From Clostridiales bacterium (lineage in GTDB: Bacteria > Bacillota > Clostridia > Lachnospirales > Lachnospiraceae): a stretch of 45,501 nt of DNA. Location of the stretch: the NCBI GenBank assembly GCA_012519905.1, contig JAAYPG010000145.1, forward strand, positions 1 to 45,501, written 5' to 3'. Made by a program: the position numbers and the translations under genes. Below the pieces are notes generated by a model. The model did no database searches. It was not told the DNA's origin and saw only the letters and a list, made by a program, of their open reading frames with translations. This document shows positions 1 through 9,851 of this stretch, piece by piece (the first letter of the stretch is position 1; every line of letters begins with the position of its first letter).

Positions 1-36
1 GCATTAAAAGGGTTACCTTATATATAGGAGGAATGT

Positions 37-1674
37 ATGATACAAGCCAGTAATATAACATTAAGATTAGGAAAGCGTGCATTGTTTGAAGATGTGAACA
101 TTAAGTTTACTGAAGGCAACTGCTATGGGCTTATAGGTGCTAACGGTGCCGGTAAATCCACTTTTCTTAAAATATTGAGCGGACAATTAGAGCCGACCAG
201 TGGTGAAGTTATAATCACACCAGGTCAAAGATTGTCCTTTTTACAGCAGGACCATTTCAAATATGATGCCTTTTCAGTATTGGATACTGTCATCATGGGT
301 AACCAGAGACTATATGACATTATGAAGGAAAAGGATGCTATCTATGCCAAGGAGGACTTTACCGATGAGGATGGTATTCGTGCCAGCGAATTGGAGGCTG
401 AGTTCGCATCCATGGACGGTTGGGAAGCCGAGGCTAATGCTGCATCCCTTTTGAATGGACTGGGAATAGATACAGAGCTTCATTATAAGCTGATGAATGA
501 GCTTAATGGTAGCGAAAAGGTTAAGGTTCTTTTGGCCCAAGCCTTATTTGGCAATCCTGATATCCTGCTTCTTGACGAGCCAACTAACCATCTAGATTTG
601 GAAGCCATAAGATGGTTTGAAGAATTCCTAATTAATTTTGAAAATACAGTAATTGTAGTATCCCATGACCGTTATTTTCTAAATAAGGTATGTACCCATA
701 TAGCAGACATTGATTATGCCAAGATACAGCTTTATGCTGGTAACTATGATTTCTGGTATGAATCCAGCCAGCTTATGATCAGGCAGATGAAGGAATCCAA
801 CAAGAAGAAGGAAGAAAAGATAAAGGAGCTGAAAGAGTTTATTCAACGCTTCTCAGCAAATGCTTCAAAATCTAAGCAAGCAACCTCAAGAAAGAAGGCC
901 TTAGAGAAAATAGAACTGGACGATATTAGGCCTTCCAGTAGAAAATATCCTTATATTGATTTTAGACCTAGCAGAGAAATTGGTAATGAGGTTCTTACAG
1001 TCTCTAATATTTCTAAAACAATCGACGGTGTAAAGGTTCTTGATGATATAAGCTTTATTGTAGGTCATGATGACAAAATTGCTTTTGTAGGGCCTGATAG
1101 CCTGGCTACAACAACTCTGTTTAGGATCTTGGCAGGGGAGATAGAGCCTGATGAAGGAACTTACAAGTGGGGAATAACCACTCATGTATCCTATTTCCCC
1201 AAGGACAACACCAAGCTTTTTGACAGTGATGAGACTATTGTGGATTTTCTTATGCCATACTCTCCTGAAAAGGATGTTACCTATGTCCGTGGCTTTATGG
1301 GCAGAATGCTCTTTGCCGGCGAAGAAGGTACAAAGAAGCTTCGCGTGCTCTCTGGTGGAGAAAGGGTCCGTGTTATGCTATCTAGAATGATGATTGCAGG
1401 ATCAAATGTATTGATGCTTGATGAGCCAACTAACCACCTGGATATGGAATCCATTACTTCATTAAATAATGGACTTATCAAATTCCCAGGCGTCATTCTT
1501 TTCACCTCACAGGATCATCAATTTATTCAGACAACCGCTAACCGCATTATGGAGATAACTCCTAACGGATTAATTGATAAGATTACAACCTATGATGAAT
1601 ACCTTGATAGTGATGTTATGGCCAGAAAGAGACAGGTCATGCGCTTTAATAAAGAGGAAGAATTGGAGCTGTAA
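37..1674 (+). CDS. ABC-F family ATPase (YkpA/YbiT-like)
   Basis: A soluble protein of 545 aa with two ABC ATPase domains and no membrane segments, the architecture of ABC-F proteins, which act on the ribosome. Domain 1 has a good Walker A (GANGAGKST, about residue 34) and Walker B with LLLDEPTNHLDLEA, but its signature reads LNGSEKV rather than LSGGE. A charged linker (KKKEEKIKELKEF, about 250-300) separates the domains. Domain 2 keeps LSGGERVR and MLDEPTNHLDMES, but its Walker A reads GPDSLATTT and lacks the usual lysine. The length and this pattern suit the YkpA/YbiT subgroup, whose cellular role is poorly defined; drug resistance should not be assumed. The start is supported by GGAGG just upstream. 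A hairpin terminator overlaps the stop codon. Confidence 0.88.
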   Translation: MIQASNITLRLGKRALFEDVNIKFTEGNCYGLIGANGAGKSTFLKILSGQLEPTSGEVIITPGQRLSFLQQDHFKYDAFSVLDTVIMGNQRLYDIMKEKDAIYAKEDFTDEDGIRASELEAEFASMDGWEAEANAASLLNGLGIDTELHYKLMNELNGSEKVKVLLAQALFGNPDILLLDEPTNHLDLEAIRWFEEFLINFENTVIVVSHDRYFLNKVCTHIADIDYAKIQLYAGNYDFWYESSQLMIRQMKESNKKKEEKIKELKEFIQRFSANASKSKQATSRKKALEKIELDDIRPSSRKYPYIDFRPSREIGNEVLTVSNISKTIDGVKVLDDISFIVGHDDKIAFVGPDSLATTTLFRILAGEIEPDEGTYKWGITTHVSYFPKDNTKLFDSDETIVDFLMPYSPEKDVTYVRGFMGRMLFAGEEGTKKLRVLSGGERVRVMLSRMMIAGSNVLMLDEPTNHLDMESITSLNNGLIKFPGVILFTSQDHQFIQTTANRIMEITPNGLIDKITTYDEYLDSDVMARKRQVMRFNKEEELEL

Positions 1675-1690
1675 AACAGCTCCTTTTACT
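1665..1690 (+). terminator. Rho-independent terminator overlapping the ABC-F stop codon
   Basis: GGAGCTG-TAAAA-CAGCTCC followed by TTTTACTT. The stop codon TAA lies in the loop, so the last codons form the 5' arm of the stem. Confidence 0.75.
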
Positions 1691-1786
1691 TATATAATTT
1701 TCGTCTTATTACATAAAAGGCTTCACAGTAACTATAATCTAGTTTTAGAATATCATATAAATATATAGTTCTAGTAAGGTGATTCA

Positions 1787-2638
1787 ATGCAATACAGAGA
1801 CAAGGCAAAGATTGAGCTGAAAAACTCTTCTTATGTCCCCGTCCTTAGAGATTCCACTGTCTATTATGGTGGTAGCCAGATGTGGTTTTCCAACGCCAAT
1901 AAAAGAAGCAAGGATTACATCATTCATCATTATGGTTGTGGTACCATTGCTACTGCTGACCTTTTCTTATACCTGGCATTAAGGAAAAATGCATATCCTA
2001 GTGGGGTAACAGAATCTGTTCTACAGGGAACTGACTCAGCTTATTATAAGGATTACATGTCATATGTAAGAAAGATCAATATATACTATACTAAAGCAAA
2101 ACGATATATTGCCGTCCTTGGGCCAAGGATTGCCTATGCCTTCAATTCATATGCAAGGACATACCAGTTCCCTCTTCGGGCCAAATGGAATCTTTCACTT
2201 ACCTATTATGATATGCTTGAGCAAATTGAGGAAATGCTCGCTAGGGACATACCTGTGATTCTCTCAATAGGACCCAATATTCCTTTATGGTGGAAGAATG
2301 AGGGCATTAACTTTTATAAGAGGGAAATATCCTATGAGAAAGATGACATTTATCATACAAAAGCTTCTAGCGATTATGAAGGTTCATTAGCTTATCCCAC
2401 CTTATATCAATACCATCAAGTTAAAAACAATATAAACAGCCATTATGTAACTGTTACAGGGCTATATAGAACCGAACCTAATGTTGATGAGCACCAAGAA
2501 AATACTGATGTAAAAGAAAAAATCATGCTAAGAATATCCTCCTGGGGTAAGCCTTTTTATATCGACTATAATGAATATAGAGATTATATCGATAAATCAG
2601 GAAGTAAATTCACAAGTAGCATGATTTATATTAGATAA
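1787..2638 (+). CDS. C39/papain-like cysteine peptidase-like protein
   Basis: 283 aa, no signal peptide or clear membrane segment, so probably cytoplasmic. The segment HHYGCGTIATADLFLYLA (Cys51) resembles the catalytic-cysteine helix of the C39-like (Peptidase_C39_2) fold, and NSHYVTVTG (His219) resembles its GHxVxVtG histidine strand. The following strand reads ISSWGKPFYIDYNEY, where family members usually have a D-P-W-G type acidic residue; here it is Ser-Ser, so the third catalytic residue is uncertain. Function is not recognised beyond the fold suggestion. Start chosen from AAGGTGATTCA before the ATG. It stands alone between the ABC-F terminator and the convergent esterase. Confidence 0.6.
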   Translation: MQYRDKAKIELKNSSYVPVLRDSTVYYGGSQMWFSNANKRSKDYIIHHYGCGTIATADLFLYLALRKNAYPSGVTESVLQGTDSAYYKDYMSYVRKINIYYTKAKRYIAVLGPRIAYAFNSYARTYQFPLRAKWNLSLTYYDMLEQIEEMLARDIPVILSIGPNIPLWWKNEGINFYKREISYEKDDIYHTKASSDYEGSLAYPTLYQYHQVKNNINSHYVTVTGLYRTEPNVDEHQENTDVKEKIMLRISSWGKPFYIDYNEYRDYIDKSGSKFTSSMIYIR

Positions 2639-2679
2639 TAATTATATTATTATATCTGTGCAACTAACAACTCAATTGA

Positions 2680-3474
2680 CTAAGCTAACAGCCATTGTAT
2701 AGAGGGTTCCAAATAATAATTCCAGAAATCCCAGTTGTGAACACCAGGGCTTTCAATATACTCTACTGGTACTCCCTCATCCTTTAGGAACTGATGAAAT
2801 GCCCTATTCTCATTAATAAGGAAATCCTCTGTACCACAGGCCATATATATAGCAGGTATGGTTTTATTCTCAGCTTTTAATGTACGAATCAGTTGCTCAG
2901 GGTTATTTTCACTTGTCTCAAGCTTATCTAAATCACCAAACACTGAGGTATAATAATGGTAGTCAGCAATGCCATCCTTAAATTCTTCTGTTTTATTCTT
3001 TATATTATGTATTATAAGCGCAGAAGAAAGAGCAACTATTTTGCCAAATGTCTCCGGATAATATAAGCCTGTATGGATGGCCCCAAATCCACCCATAGAC
3101 AAACCACCTATATAGGTATCCTCCTTGTCCATAGCTATATTAAAGGTGTTTCTTAAATAGTCTACTAATTCCTGTCCAACTAAGCTGCAATAAGCCTTTC
3201 CTGTCCCTTTTCCATCTAAATAAAAGCTATTCTCACCTGTTGGCATAACAATAGCCATATTATATTTACCTGCTAGCTCCTGTGCCGAGCTACCATATAA
3301 CCAATCCTTGCTAGACCCTGAATAACCATGAAGTAAAAAAAGCGTCTTCATCTTTCTCTTATAATTATCATTACCATCTGTCACAAAAGAAGGTGAATCA
3401 TTTGGTAGCACCAACTGAAAGCATGTACTTCTTGCCAGGGCATTAGAGAAATAATCAACTTGTATTAAAGCCAT
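2680..3474 (-). CDS. Alpha/beta-hydrolase esterase (EstA / S-formylglutathione hydrolase-like)
   Basis: 264 aa, full length for the esterase-D/tributyrin esterase group. The nucleophile elbow GLSMGG (Ser126), an acidic residue in CGTEDF (Asp217) and GVHNWDFW (His246) form the expected catalytic triad, and LLHGYSGS near residue 48 supplies an oxyanion-hole HG motif. There is no signal peptide, so it should act in the cytoplasm on acyl or acetyl esters. The natural substrate cannot be told from sequence. The start is supported by GGAGGTTTACAT. It follows accA on the same strand, but a terminator hairpin separates them and a TATAAT box lies just upstream, so it is probably a separate transcript. 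Confidence 0.82.
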   Translation of the reverse strand: MALIQVDYFSNALARSTCFQLVLPNDSPSFVTDGNDNYKRKMKTLFLLHGYSGSSKDWLYGSSAQELAGKYNMAIVMPTGENSFYLDGKGTGKAYCSLVGQELVDYLRNTFNIAMDKEDTYIGGLSMGGFGAIHTGLYYPETFGKIVALSSALIIHNIKNKTEEFKDGIADYHYYTSVFGDLDKLETSENNPEQLIRTLKAENKTIPAIYMACGTEDFLINENRAFHQFLKDEGVPVEYIESPGVHNWDFWNYYLEPSIQWLLA

Positions 3475-3515
3475 ATGTAAACCTCCGCATGAATATATTT
3501 GCCATAATTATAACA

Positions 3516-3570
3516 TAAAAAAAGCTATGCAGTACATCAATTTTCCATAGAAAAATTAATATGCATAACT
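3516..3570 (-). terminator. Terminator after accA
   Basis: On the minus strand AGTTATGCA pairs with TGCATAGCT (one G-U pair), with a further ATTAATTTT/AAAATTGAT pairing inside, followed by a run of seven T. It ends the fatty-acid operon. Confidence 0.65.
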
Positions 3571-3576
3571 TTATTA

Positions 3577-4362
3577 TTAGATATTCCTAAACTTCTGATA
3601 TCGTTTTTCCAACATCTCATCAACTGATAGGGTCATCAATTCCTTTAGATCCGCACCTATAGCATCCTTTACCTGAAGGGTAACATACTCGAAGTCATTA
3701 TGGGCACCACCAGCAGGCTCTTTTATAATTCCATCTATTATGCCAAACTGATACAGGTCCTGAGCAGTAAGCTTCATATCATTTGCAGCTGTCTCGGCTT
3801 TAGAAGCGTCCTTATAGAGAATACTGGCAAAGCCCTCAGGGGAAAGTATGGAATATATAGCGTTCTCAAGCATATATATCTTATCAGCCACCCCAAGAGC
3901 TAAGGCCCCTCCGCTTCCGCCCTCTGAAATAACCACTGAGATTATCGGAGTCCTTAGCATCATCATTTCTGCTAAATTAGTGGCAATAGCTTCTCCTTGG
4001 CCTCTCTCTTCTGCCCCTATACCGCAGAAGGCACCTGGTGTATCAATAAAACATATTACGGGCCTATTAAACTTTTCAGCCTGCTTCATTAATCTTAAAG
4101 CCTTTCGATATCCCTCTGGATGAGGCATAGAAAAATTCCTTGAGATATTCTCCTTAGTGTTACGGCCTTTTTGCTGAGCTATTATAGTAACTGGAAGATC
4201 ATTAAAAAATCCTATCCCACCTACAATAGCCCTGTCCTCCCTGTATAGCCTATCCCCATGTAATTCTACAAAACCTTTAAAAATCAATTCTATATAATCA
4301 AGCCCTGTGGGCCTTATTGGCATTCTCGCTAATTTTACCTTATCCCATGGTGTTAAATCCAT
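3577..4362 (-). CDS. accA: Acetyl-CoA carboxylase carboxyltransferase subunit alpha
   Basis: 261 aa crotonase-fold carboxyltransferase subunit; with AccD it moves the carboxyl group from biotin on AccB to acetyl-CoA to give malonyl-CoA. Visible family marks are [16 protein letters not shown] near residue 36, [27 protein letters not shown] and the glycine-rich [15 protein letters not shown] stretch. It is shorter than E. coli AccA (about 319 aa), lacking part of the N-terminal helical region, as in streptococcal and clostridial forms. Start is supported by AGGAGGGGCATT. It is the last gene of the operon, 56 nt after accD. Confidence 0.95.
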   Translation of the reverse strand: MDLTPWDKVKLARMPIRPTGLDYIELIFKGFVELHGDRLYREDRAIVGGIGFFNDLPVTIIAQQKGRNTKENISRNFSMPHPEGYRKALRLMKQAEKFNRPVICFIDTPGAFCGIGAEERGQGEAIATNLAEMMMLRTPIISVVISEGGSGGALALGVADKIYMLENAIYSILSPEGFASILYKDASKAETAANDMKLTAQDLYQFGIIDGIIKEPAGGAHNDFEYVTLQVKDAIGADLKELMTLSVDEMLEKRYQKFRNI

Positions 4363-4418
4363 AATGCCCCTCCTGTCGTGCCTATCCTATGGCCTTACTT
4401 CATTCTATAACCATTGAA

Positions 4419-5315
4419 TCAGTTATAGGTAACATCATACTCATGCTTTTTATGCAACTTTAGTAAACTGCCCAAGGTATTCTTTAGCTTATCCCTGGTA
4501 ACTATCTTGTCTACAAAGCCATGCTCCAATAGAAACTCAGCTCTCTGAAACCCCTCAGGAAGCTTCTGTCCTATAGTTTGCTCAATAACTCTGGGCCCTG
4601 CAAATCCAATTAAGGCGCCGGGCTCCGCTAATATAATATCTCCTAGCATAGCAAAGCTGGCTGTTACACCACCGGTAGTTGGGTCTGTAAGGACTGTAAT
4701 ATATAATAGTCCTGCCTGACTATGCTTTGCCACTGCTGCACTTACCTTAGCCATCTGCATTAAAGAAAATATACCTTCTTGCATTCTAGCTCCACCTGAA
4801 GCAGTAAAAACTATCACTGGTAATCGCTCGTGAGTTGCCTTTTCATACATCCTACATAGCTTCTCACCAATGGCTGTACCCATACTGCCCATAAAAAAGG
4901 ATGCATCCATAACCCCTATATATGTGGGATACCCACAGATAAGACCCCGGCCAGTTACAAGTCCATCCACAAGCCCTGTCTGAGTCTGAGTTTTTACCAG
5001 CTTATCAGCATAACCAGGGAAATTAAGAGGATCCCTGGTTGTTAATTGATGATCCATTTCCACAAATGTATCCTCATCCAGGATCATCTCCAGACGTTCA
5101 TTTGCAGACACCCTAAAGCAGTATCCACATTCACAGGTCTTATGGCTCTTTATAAGTAACTTTGTATATATAAGCTTGCCACATCCGGGGCATTTTGTCA
5201 TAATACCCTGAGGTACATTCGGTTTATCCTCTTCTGACCCTCTTAGCTCCTGGGGCCTAGAACGATATACCTTAGTAGTTGCGTATTGCTTGGCTTTAAA
5301 CAGATTTCTACTCAT
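4419..5315 (-). CDS. accD: Acetyl-CoA carboxylase carboxyltransferase subunit beta
   Basis: 298 aa. An N-terminal zinc ribbon with CPGCGKL and CECGY cysteine pairs (about residues 38-62) precedes the carboxyltransferase domain, which shows [26 protein letters not shown] and [14 protein letters not shown]. It partners AccA in the transferase half of acetyl-CoA carboxylase. The start codon overlaps the 3' end of accC by 8 nt, so translation is probably coupled; GAAGGAAAG lies before the ATG. The N-terminal 25 residues are basic and not conserved. Confidence 0.95.
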   Translation of the reverse strand: MSRNLFKAKQYATTKVYRSRPQELRGSEEDKPNVPQGIMTKCPGCGKLIYTKLLIKSHKTCECGYCFRVSANERLEMILDEDTFVEMDHQLTTRDPLNFPGYADKLVKTQTQTGLVDGLVTGRGLICGYPTYIGVMDASFFMGSMGTAIGEKLCRMYEKATHERLPVIVFTASGGARMQEGIFSLMQMAKVSAAVAKHSQAGLLYITVLTDPTTGGVTASFAMLGDIILAEPGALIGFAGPRVIEQTIGQKLPEGFQRAEFLLEHGFVDKIVTRDKLKNTLGSLLKLHKKHEYDVTYN

Positions 5316-6654
5316 AATTCATCTTTCCTTCGATTATGCCTGTATGGTAATGTCCTGATAGGATTTCATCTCTTTCTAATAGCTCATATTGAAAATCAAT
5401 GTTAGTTTCTATACCATCAATGACCAGCTCAGCTAGAGCTCTTTTCATTCTATTTATAGCTTCCTCTCTGCTATTTCCGTGGGCTATAACCTTAGCCAGC
5501 ATTGAATCATAGCAGGGTGGCACCATATAACCTGGATATAGGGCACTATCCACACGGATACCTAATCCTCCAGGAAATAGTACATTTTCCACAAGCCCAG
5601 GACAGGGGAGAAATCCTCTTTTTGGGTCCTCAGCGTTGATTCTACATTCTATGGCATGGCCACGAAATACAATATCCCTTTGCCTATAGGTAAGCCTATC
5701 GCCCGAGGCTATTTTTATCTGTTCCTTTATTATATCAATTCCAGTAACCATCTCTGTAACGGGATGCTCTACCTGAATTCTTGTATTCATCTCCATAAAA
5801 TAATAATTATTCTCATCGTCTAGTAAAAATTCTATAGTACCTGCATTTACGTATCCTGTGGCTTTTGCAGCCTTCACAGCCGCATTTCCCATCCTGGTCC
5901 TTAGCTCCTCACTAATAACAGTACAGGGGGATTCCTCCATCAACTTTTGATTTCTTCTTTGTACCGAGCAATCCCTCTCACCAAGATGTATAACATTTCC
6001 ATGCTTATCAGCAAGAATTTGAAATTCCACATGCTTAGGATTAATGATCAACTTTTCCATGTATACCTTGTCATCACCAAATGCTGCTTGTGCTTCATTT
6101 TTTGCAGAGCTTATGGCCTTATCTAAATCACAGGCAGAATATACAGCCCGCATACCCTTGCCTCCACCTCCAGCAGAAGCCTTTATCATAACAGGATATC
6201 CAATCTGCTTTGCCAGTTCCTTAGCATCCTCTATATTATCTATCTCACTTTCGCTTCCAGGCACCACAGGGACACCTGCCTTTAGCATGGTTTCTCTGGC
6301 CCTTGATTTACTACCAAGTAACTCTATCGTATCTGCGTCTGGGCCGATAAATGTAATATTGCAGTCCTCACACATTCTGGCAAATGAGCTATTCTCCGAA
6401 AGAAAGCCAAAGCCCGGATGGATTGCACTTGCACCTGTAAGAACGGTTGCACTTATGATGTTTTGCATATTTAAGTAGCTATCCTTTGATTTAGAAGGGC
6501 CTATACATATAGCCTCATCAGCCATAAGTACATGTAAGGCCTCTCTATCCGCCTCAGAATATATTGCAACAGTCTCTATGCCCATTTCCTTGCAGGCACG
6601 AATAATTCTTACAGCTATTTCCCCGCGGTTTGCTATTAATATTTTATGAAACAT
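5308..6654 (-). CDS. accC: Biotin carboxylase subunit of acetyl-CoA carboxylase
   Basis: 448 aa ATP-grasp enzyme that carboxylates biotin on AccB using ATP and bicarbonate. Motifs in order: [20 protein letters not shown] at the N terminus, the glycine loop [12 protein letters not shown] (about 160), [16 protein letters not shown] (about 228), [17 protein letters not shown] (about 287) and [12 protein letters not shown] (about 336). Length equals the family norm. AAGGAGAAGTAG precedes the ATG. It sits between fabZ and accD in the operon, with accD overlapping its end. Confidence 0.97.
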   Translation of the reverse strand: MFHKILIANRGEIAVRIIRACKEMGIETVAIYSEADREALHVLMADEAICIGPSKSKDSYLNMQNIISATVLTGASAIHPGFGFLSENSSFARMCEDCNITFIGPDADTIELLGSKSRARETMLKAGVPVVPGSESEIDNIEDAKELAKQIGYPVMIKASAGGGGKGMRAVYSACDLDKAISSAKNEAQAAFGDDKVYMEKLIINPKHVEFQILADKHGNVIHLGERDCSVQRRNQKLMEESPCTVISEELRTRMGNAAVKAAKATGYVNAGTIEFLLDDENNYYFMEMNTRIQVEHPVTEMVTGIDIIKEQIKIASGDRLTYRQRDIVFRGHAIECRINAEDPKRGFLPCPGLVENVLFPGGLGIRVDSALYPGYMVPPCYDSMLAKVIAHGNSREEAINRMKRALAELVIDGIETNIDFQYELLERDEILSGHYHTGIIEGKMNYE

Positions 6655-6683
6655 CTACTTCTCCTTATTTTTCACTAATCCCT

Positions 6684-7127
6684 CTATTCATTTGGGTTTG
6701 CACCGTCACCTATTGCAAATGTAAATATTGCCTCTACTGCCACCTCATCCTCTACATAGGCTTTTGCAGACCCAACTCCAAAGCTTCCCTTGTTTTTTAT
6801 TATTTCTACATCCAATATCAGTACATCACCAGGTACAACCTGGCGCCTAAATCTAACCTTATCCATGCCTCCGAAATACACTATTTTTCCCGCGTGTTTC
6901 TCTTCAGAGAGCATTACCACTGCTCCCGTCTGAGCCAGAGCTTCCAATATTATTACCCCCGGCATAACTGCCTTTCCAGGAAAATGTCCCACAAAATATG
7001 GTTCATCCATAGTTACGCACTTTCTTCCTACACCATGTACTCCCGGCTCAAGCTTTTCTATACGGTCAACTAAAAGAAACGGAGGTCGGTGAGGTATTAT
7101 TTTTTGTATTTCATCCACATTTAACAT
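6684..7127 (-). CDS. fabZ: 3-hydroxyacyl-ACP dehydratase FabZ
   Basis: 147 aa hot-dog-fold dehydratase that converts 3-hydroxyacyl-ACP to trans-2-enoyl-ACP. Catalytic His48 lies in EPYFVGHFPGKAVMPGV and Glu62 in ILEALAQ, the usual FabZ pair; IIPHRPPFLLVDR at the N terminus is typical. No FabA or FabM is found in the window, so this is the only dehydratase here. Start is supported by AAGGGATTATT. A 115-nt spacer separates it from accB upstream. Confidence 0.96.
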   Translation of the reverse strand: MLNVDEIQKIIPHRPPFLLVDRIEKLEPGVHGVGRKCVTMDEPYFVGHFPGKAVMPGVIILEALAQTGAVVMLSEEKHAGKIVYFGGMDKVRFRRQVVPGDVLILDVEIIKNKGSFGVGSAKAYVEDEVAVEAIFTFAIGDGANPNE

Positions 7128-7242
7128 AATAATCCCTTTCTAATATAATAGCAAGACTTTTCCATATTTTAGTGCAATATGGGTCTAAACAGTTATAAAA
7201 CATACTTTATTCATTAAGCTAATTCATTATGATTGAAGCTAC

Positions 7243-7722
7243 TTACTTTACTATAAATAAAGGCTGCCCAAATTCCACCATTTCCTCATTTTCTACCAAG
7301 CATTCAATTATTTCGCCTTCCACTTCACTTTCTATCTCATTCATCAGCTTCATTGCCTCTATGATGCAGACTGGCTGACCCTTCTTTACAAGATCTCCTT
7401 TACTTACAAATGGGGGCTTATCCGGGGCAGGTTGACGATAAAAGGTTCCTACCATTGGAGAAAGAATCTTCTTAGCTCCAGCTAATATGGTATCCTTTGA
7501 CTTGTCTGCATCTAAGCTATCTGGCCCCTGATTGATAGCTGGTGTTTGAACAGGCTGCGAATTTACATTAGGTATCTGCTCACCACCCGAGCAGGGTGCC
7601 GGATATCCACTGCCGATATTCTTCTCCAGCTCAAGCTTAAATTCATCATGTTCTATTGCAATCCTAGTAATACCCATTTTAGTCATTTCCTGCATAAGAT
7701 TAACTATTTCCTTATATTCCAT
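7243..7722 (-). CDS. accB: Biotin carboxyl carrier protein of acetyl-CoA carboxylase
   Basis: 159 aa. An N-terminal helical part (1-35) is followed by a Pro/Gln/Ser-rich flexible linker (about 38-75) and a C-terminal biotinyl domain with IIEAMKLMNEIE, where Lys125 is the biotinylation site. The thumb-like segment around QPAPDKPPFVSKGD is present. It carries biotin between AccC and AccAD. GAGGTATAGCC precedes the ATG, and only 2 nt separate it from the end of fabF, implying co-translation. Confidence 0.95.
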   Translation of the reverse strand: MEYKEIVNLMQEMTKMGITRIAIEHDEFKLELEKNIGSGYPAPCSGGEQIPNVNSQPVQTPAINQGPDSLDADKSKDTILAGAKKILSPMVGTFYRQPAPDKPPFVSKGDLVKKGQPVCIIEAMKLMNEIESEVEGEIIECLVENEEMVEFGQPLFIVK

Positions 7723-7724
7723 GG

Positions 7725-8963
7725 CTATACCTCCATATTTTTAAAGATTAAGCTTGCATTATGACCTCCAAAACCTAGGCTATTGGTCATTACATAAGAT
7801 AACTTACTCTCTCGTCCCTTACCGGGTACATAATCCAAATCACATTCCTCATCCGCCTCGAGAAGACCTATGGTTGCCGGAATAAAGCCCTCATCTATGG
7901 CCTTGATAGAGACTACTGCCTCAACTGCTCCTGCTGCTCCAAGAAGATGACCTATCATGGATTTGGTTGAGCTTACGGGTATATTATAGGCTTCATCTCC
8001 AAAAGCCGCCTTCATAGCCAGGGTTTCCAACTTGTCATTAATAGGTGTACTTGTGCCATGGGCATTTACATAGGAAATATCCTTGGGACTTATACCCGCC
8101 TCCCTCATGGCATTTCTCATAGACATGGCTCCACCGTGTCCATCTGGAGAAGGTGATGTAATATGATAGGCATCAGCGGTGGCACCATAACCCACTATTT
8201 CTGCATAGATTCTTGCACCACGGTTTATGGCATGATCATAAGCCTCCATAAGCAGGATGCCTGCCCCTTCGCCCATGACAAAACCATCTCTTTCCCTATC
8301 AAATGGAATAGAAGCCCTAAGAGGATTCTGGCTTAAGGATAAAGCTGTAAGAGCATTAAAGCCTGCCACACCTAAGGGGGTAATGGAAGCCTCCGTACCA
8401 CCTGCCAAAATCATATCCGCATAGCCGTGCTTAATGTTTCTATAGGCTTCTCCTATACTGTGTGTACCACTAGCACAGGCTGTTACCACATTGGTGCATA
8501 CACCCTGAGCACCAAATTTTATAGCTATATTACCCGCAGCCATATTGGTGATTGTCATAGGTATGAATAAGGGGTTTACTCTTCTAGGTCCCTTACCTGT
8601 CAAGGTATTTGCTTCCTTTTCTATCTTCTCAAGGCCCCCAATACCTGAACCTACTATCACCCCAAAGCGATCCTTATCAATGCTATCTAAATCAATTCCT
8701 GAATCTTTAATTGCCTGTACAGAAGCTGCTATAGCAAATTGAGAAAACCGATCCATCCTTCTTGCTTCCTTAAAGTCCATATATAACTTAGGATCAAAAT
8801 CCTTTACAGCAGCAACTAGCTTTACAGCAAAGGCCTCGGTATCAAAGTTTTTGATAAAATCAATACCACATACCCCTGCCTTTACATTTTCAAAAAACTC
8901 CTCCACCGTATTTCCAATCGGTGTAACTGCTCCTAAGCCTGTTATTACCACTCTCTGTTCCAT
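7725..8963 (-). CDS. fabF: 3-oxoacyl-ACP synthase II
   Basis: 412 aa condensing enzyme that elongates acyl-ACP with malonyl-ACP. The Cys-His-His triad is Cys163 (TACASGTHSIG), His302 (NAHGTSTP) and His339 (MIGHLLGAAGA). The gatekeeper-region GFGGHN motif lies near the C terminus. Length is normal. Start supported by GAGAGGTAGCT. As the only elongating ketosynthase in the cluster it should carry out all cycles after FabH. Confidence 0.97.
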   Translation of the reverse strand: MEQRVVITGLGAVTPIGNTVEEFFENVKAGVCGIDFIKNFDTEAFAVKLVAAVKDFDPKLYMDFKEARRMDRFSQFAIAASVQAIKDSGIDLDSIDKDRFGVIVGSGIGGLEKIEKEANTLTGKGPRRVNPLFIPMTITNMAAGNIAIKFGAQGVCTNVVTACASGTHSIGEAYRNIKHGYADMILAGGTEASITPLGVAGFNALTALSLSQNPLRASIPFDRERDGFVMGEGAGILLMEAYDHAINRGARIYAEIVGYGATADAYHITSPSPDGHGGAMSMRNAMREAGISPKDISYVNAHGTSTPINDKLETLAMKAAFGDEAYNIPVSSTKSMIGHLLGAAGAVEAVVSIKAIDEGFIPATIGLLEADEECDLDYVPGKGRESKLSYVMTNSLGFGGHNASLIFKNMEV

Positions 8964-9046
8964 AGCTACCTCTCATTCCTCTGCCATATAACGGCATGAA
9001 TATAGTGAATCCTGAATCTATCCATCATTTCTACTGACATAAGGTA

Positions 9047-9787
9047 TTACATTACCATACCTCCATCAACCTGTAATACCTGACCAGTTATATAGTTTGC
9101 TGCTTCCGATGCCAAGAAGCTTACAGCCCCTGCCACTTCATCTGCACTACCAAAGCGACCAAGAGGGATGGCTGCTATACTCGCCTCCTTAACCCTATCA
9201 GCTAAGGCATCTGTCATATCTGTCTGTATAAAGCCTGGGGCTACTGCATTTACAGTAATACCCCTACTAGACAGCTCTCTGGCTGCTGACTTGGTTATAC
9301 CGATTACCCCTGCCTTTGATGCTGCATAATTTGCCTGGCCAATATTTCCGGCAATACCTACTACCGATGATATGTTTATGATCTTACCGAATCTTTGCTT
9401 TAGCATGACTTTAGCAGCATGTTTCATGCAGAAGAAGGTTCCCTTAAGATTAATATTGATTACCTGGTCAAATTCCTCTTCTGACATCCTAATAAGGAGA
9501 TTATCCTTATTTATACCTGCATTGTTTACCAGAATATCCAGGGTCTTATATTCATTTATTGCTTGATCAATTAGATTTTTAGCCTCTTCCTCCTGGCTTA
9601 TGTCTGCTCTTATGGCTATGGCTTCACCACCTGCATTCTTTATAGCCGATAAAAGCTCATCCACCTGACTTATACTATTTCTATAATTTAATACAACCTT
9701 TGCGCCATAATGAGCAAATTGCAGAGCTATTGCTCTTCCTATTCCTCTTCCTGCACCAGTAATTATTGCTGTTTTCCCACTTAGCAT
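9047..9787 (-). CDS. fabG: 3-oxoacyl-ACP reductase
   Basis: 246 aa from the chosen start. A short-chain dehydrogenase that reduces 3-oxoacyl-ACP with NADPH. The nucleotide-binding TGAGRGIG, NNAG, the catalytic Ser in NISSVVG and YAASKAG (Tyr-x-x-x-Lys) are all present, as is the C-terminal GQVLQVDGGM. The ORF track opens four codons earlier (MEIN-MLSGKTA); I prefer the second Met because GGAG lies about 7 nt before it and FabG proteins normally begin a few residues before the GKxA strand. The upstream start remains possible. Confidence 0.94.
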   Translation of the reverse strand: MLSGKTAIITGAGRGIGRAIALQFAHYGAKVVLNYRNSISQVDELLSAIKNAGGEAIAIRADISQEEEAKNLIDQAINEYKTLDILVNNAGINKDNLLIRMSEEEFDQVININLKGTFFCMKHAAKVMLKQRFGKIINISSVVGIAGNIGQANYAASKAGVIGITKSAARELSSRGITVNAVAPGFIQTDMTDALADRVKEASIAAIPLGRFGSADEVAGAVSFLASEAANYITGQVLQVDGGMVM

Positions 9788-9851
9788 ATTAATCTCCATT
9801 TCCCTTCAGCTTTCTTAATCTTCCTATATACCACATATTCAAGCTCAATAT

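Noticed and set aside
6044-6478. 144-aa plus-strand ORF
   Set aside because: Lies fully inside accC on the other strand, with no ribosome binding site and no recognisable domain; a shadow frame.
6630-7073. 147-aa plus-strand ORF opposite fabZ
   Set aside because: Antisense shadow of fabZ, rich in Tyr/Cys/Ser without domain motifs.
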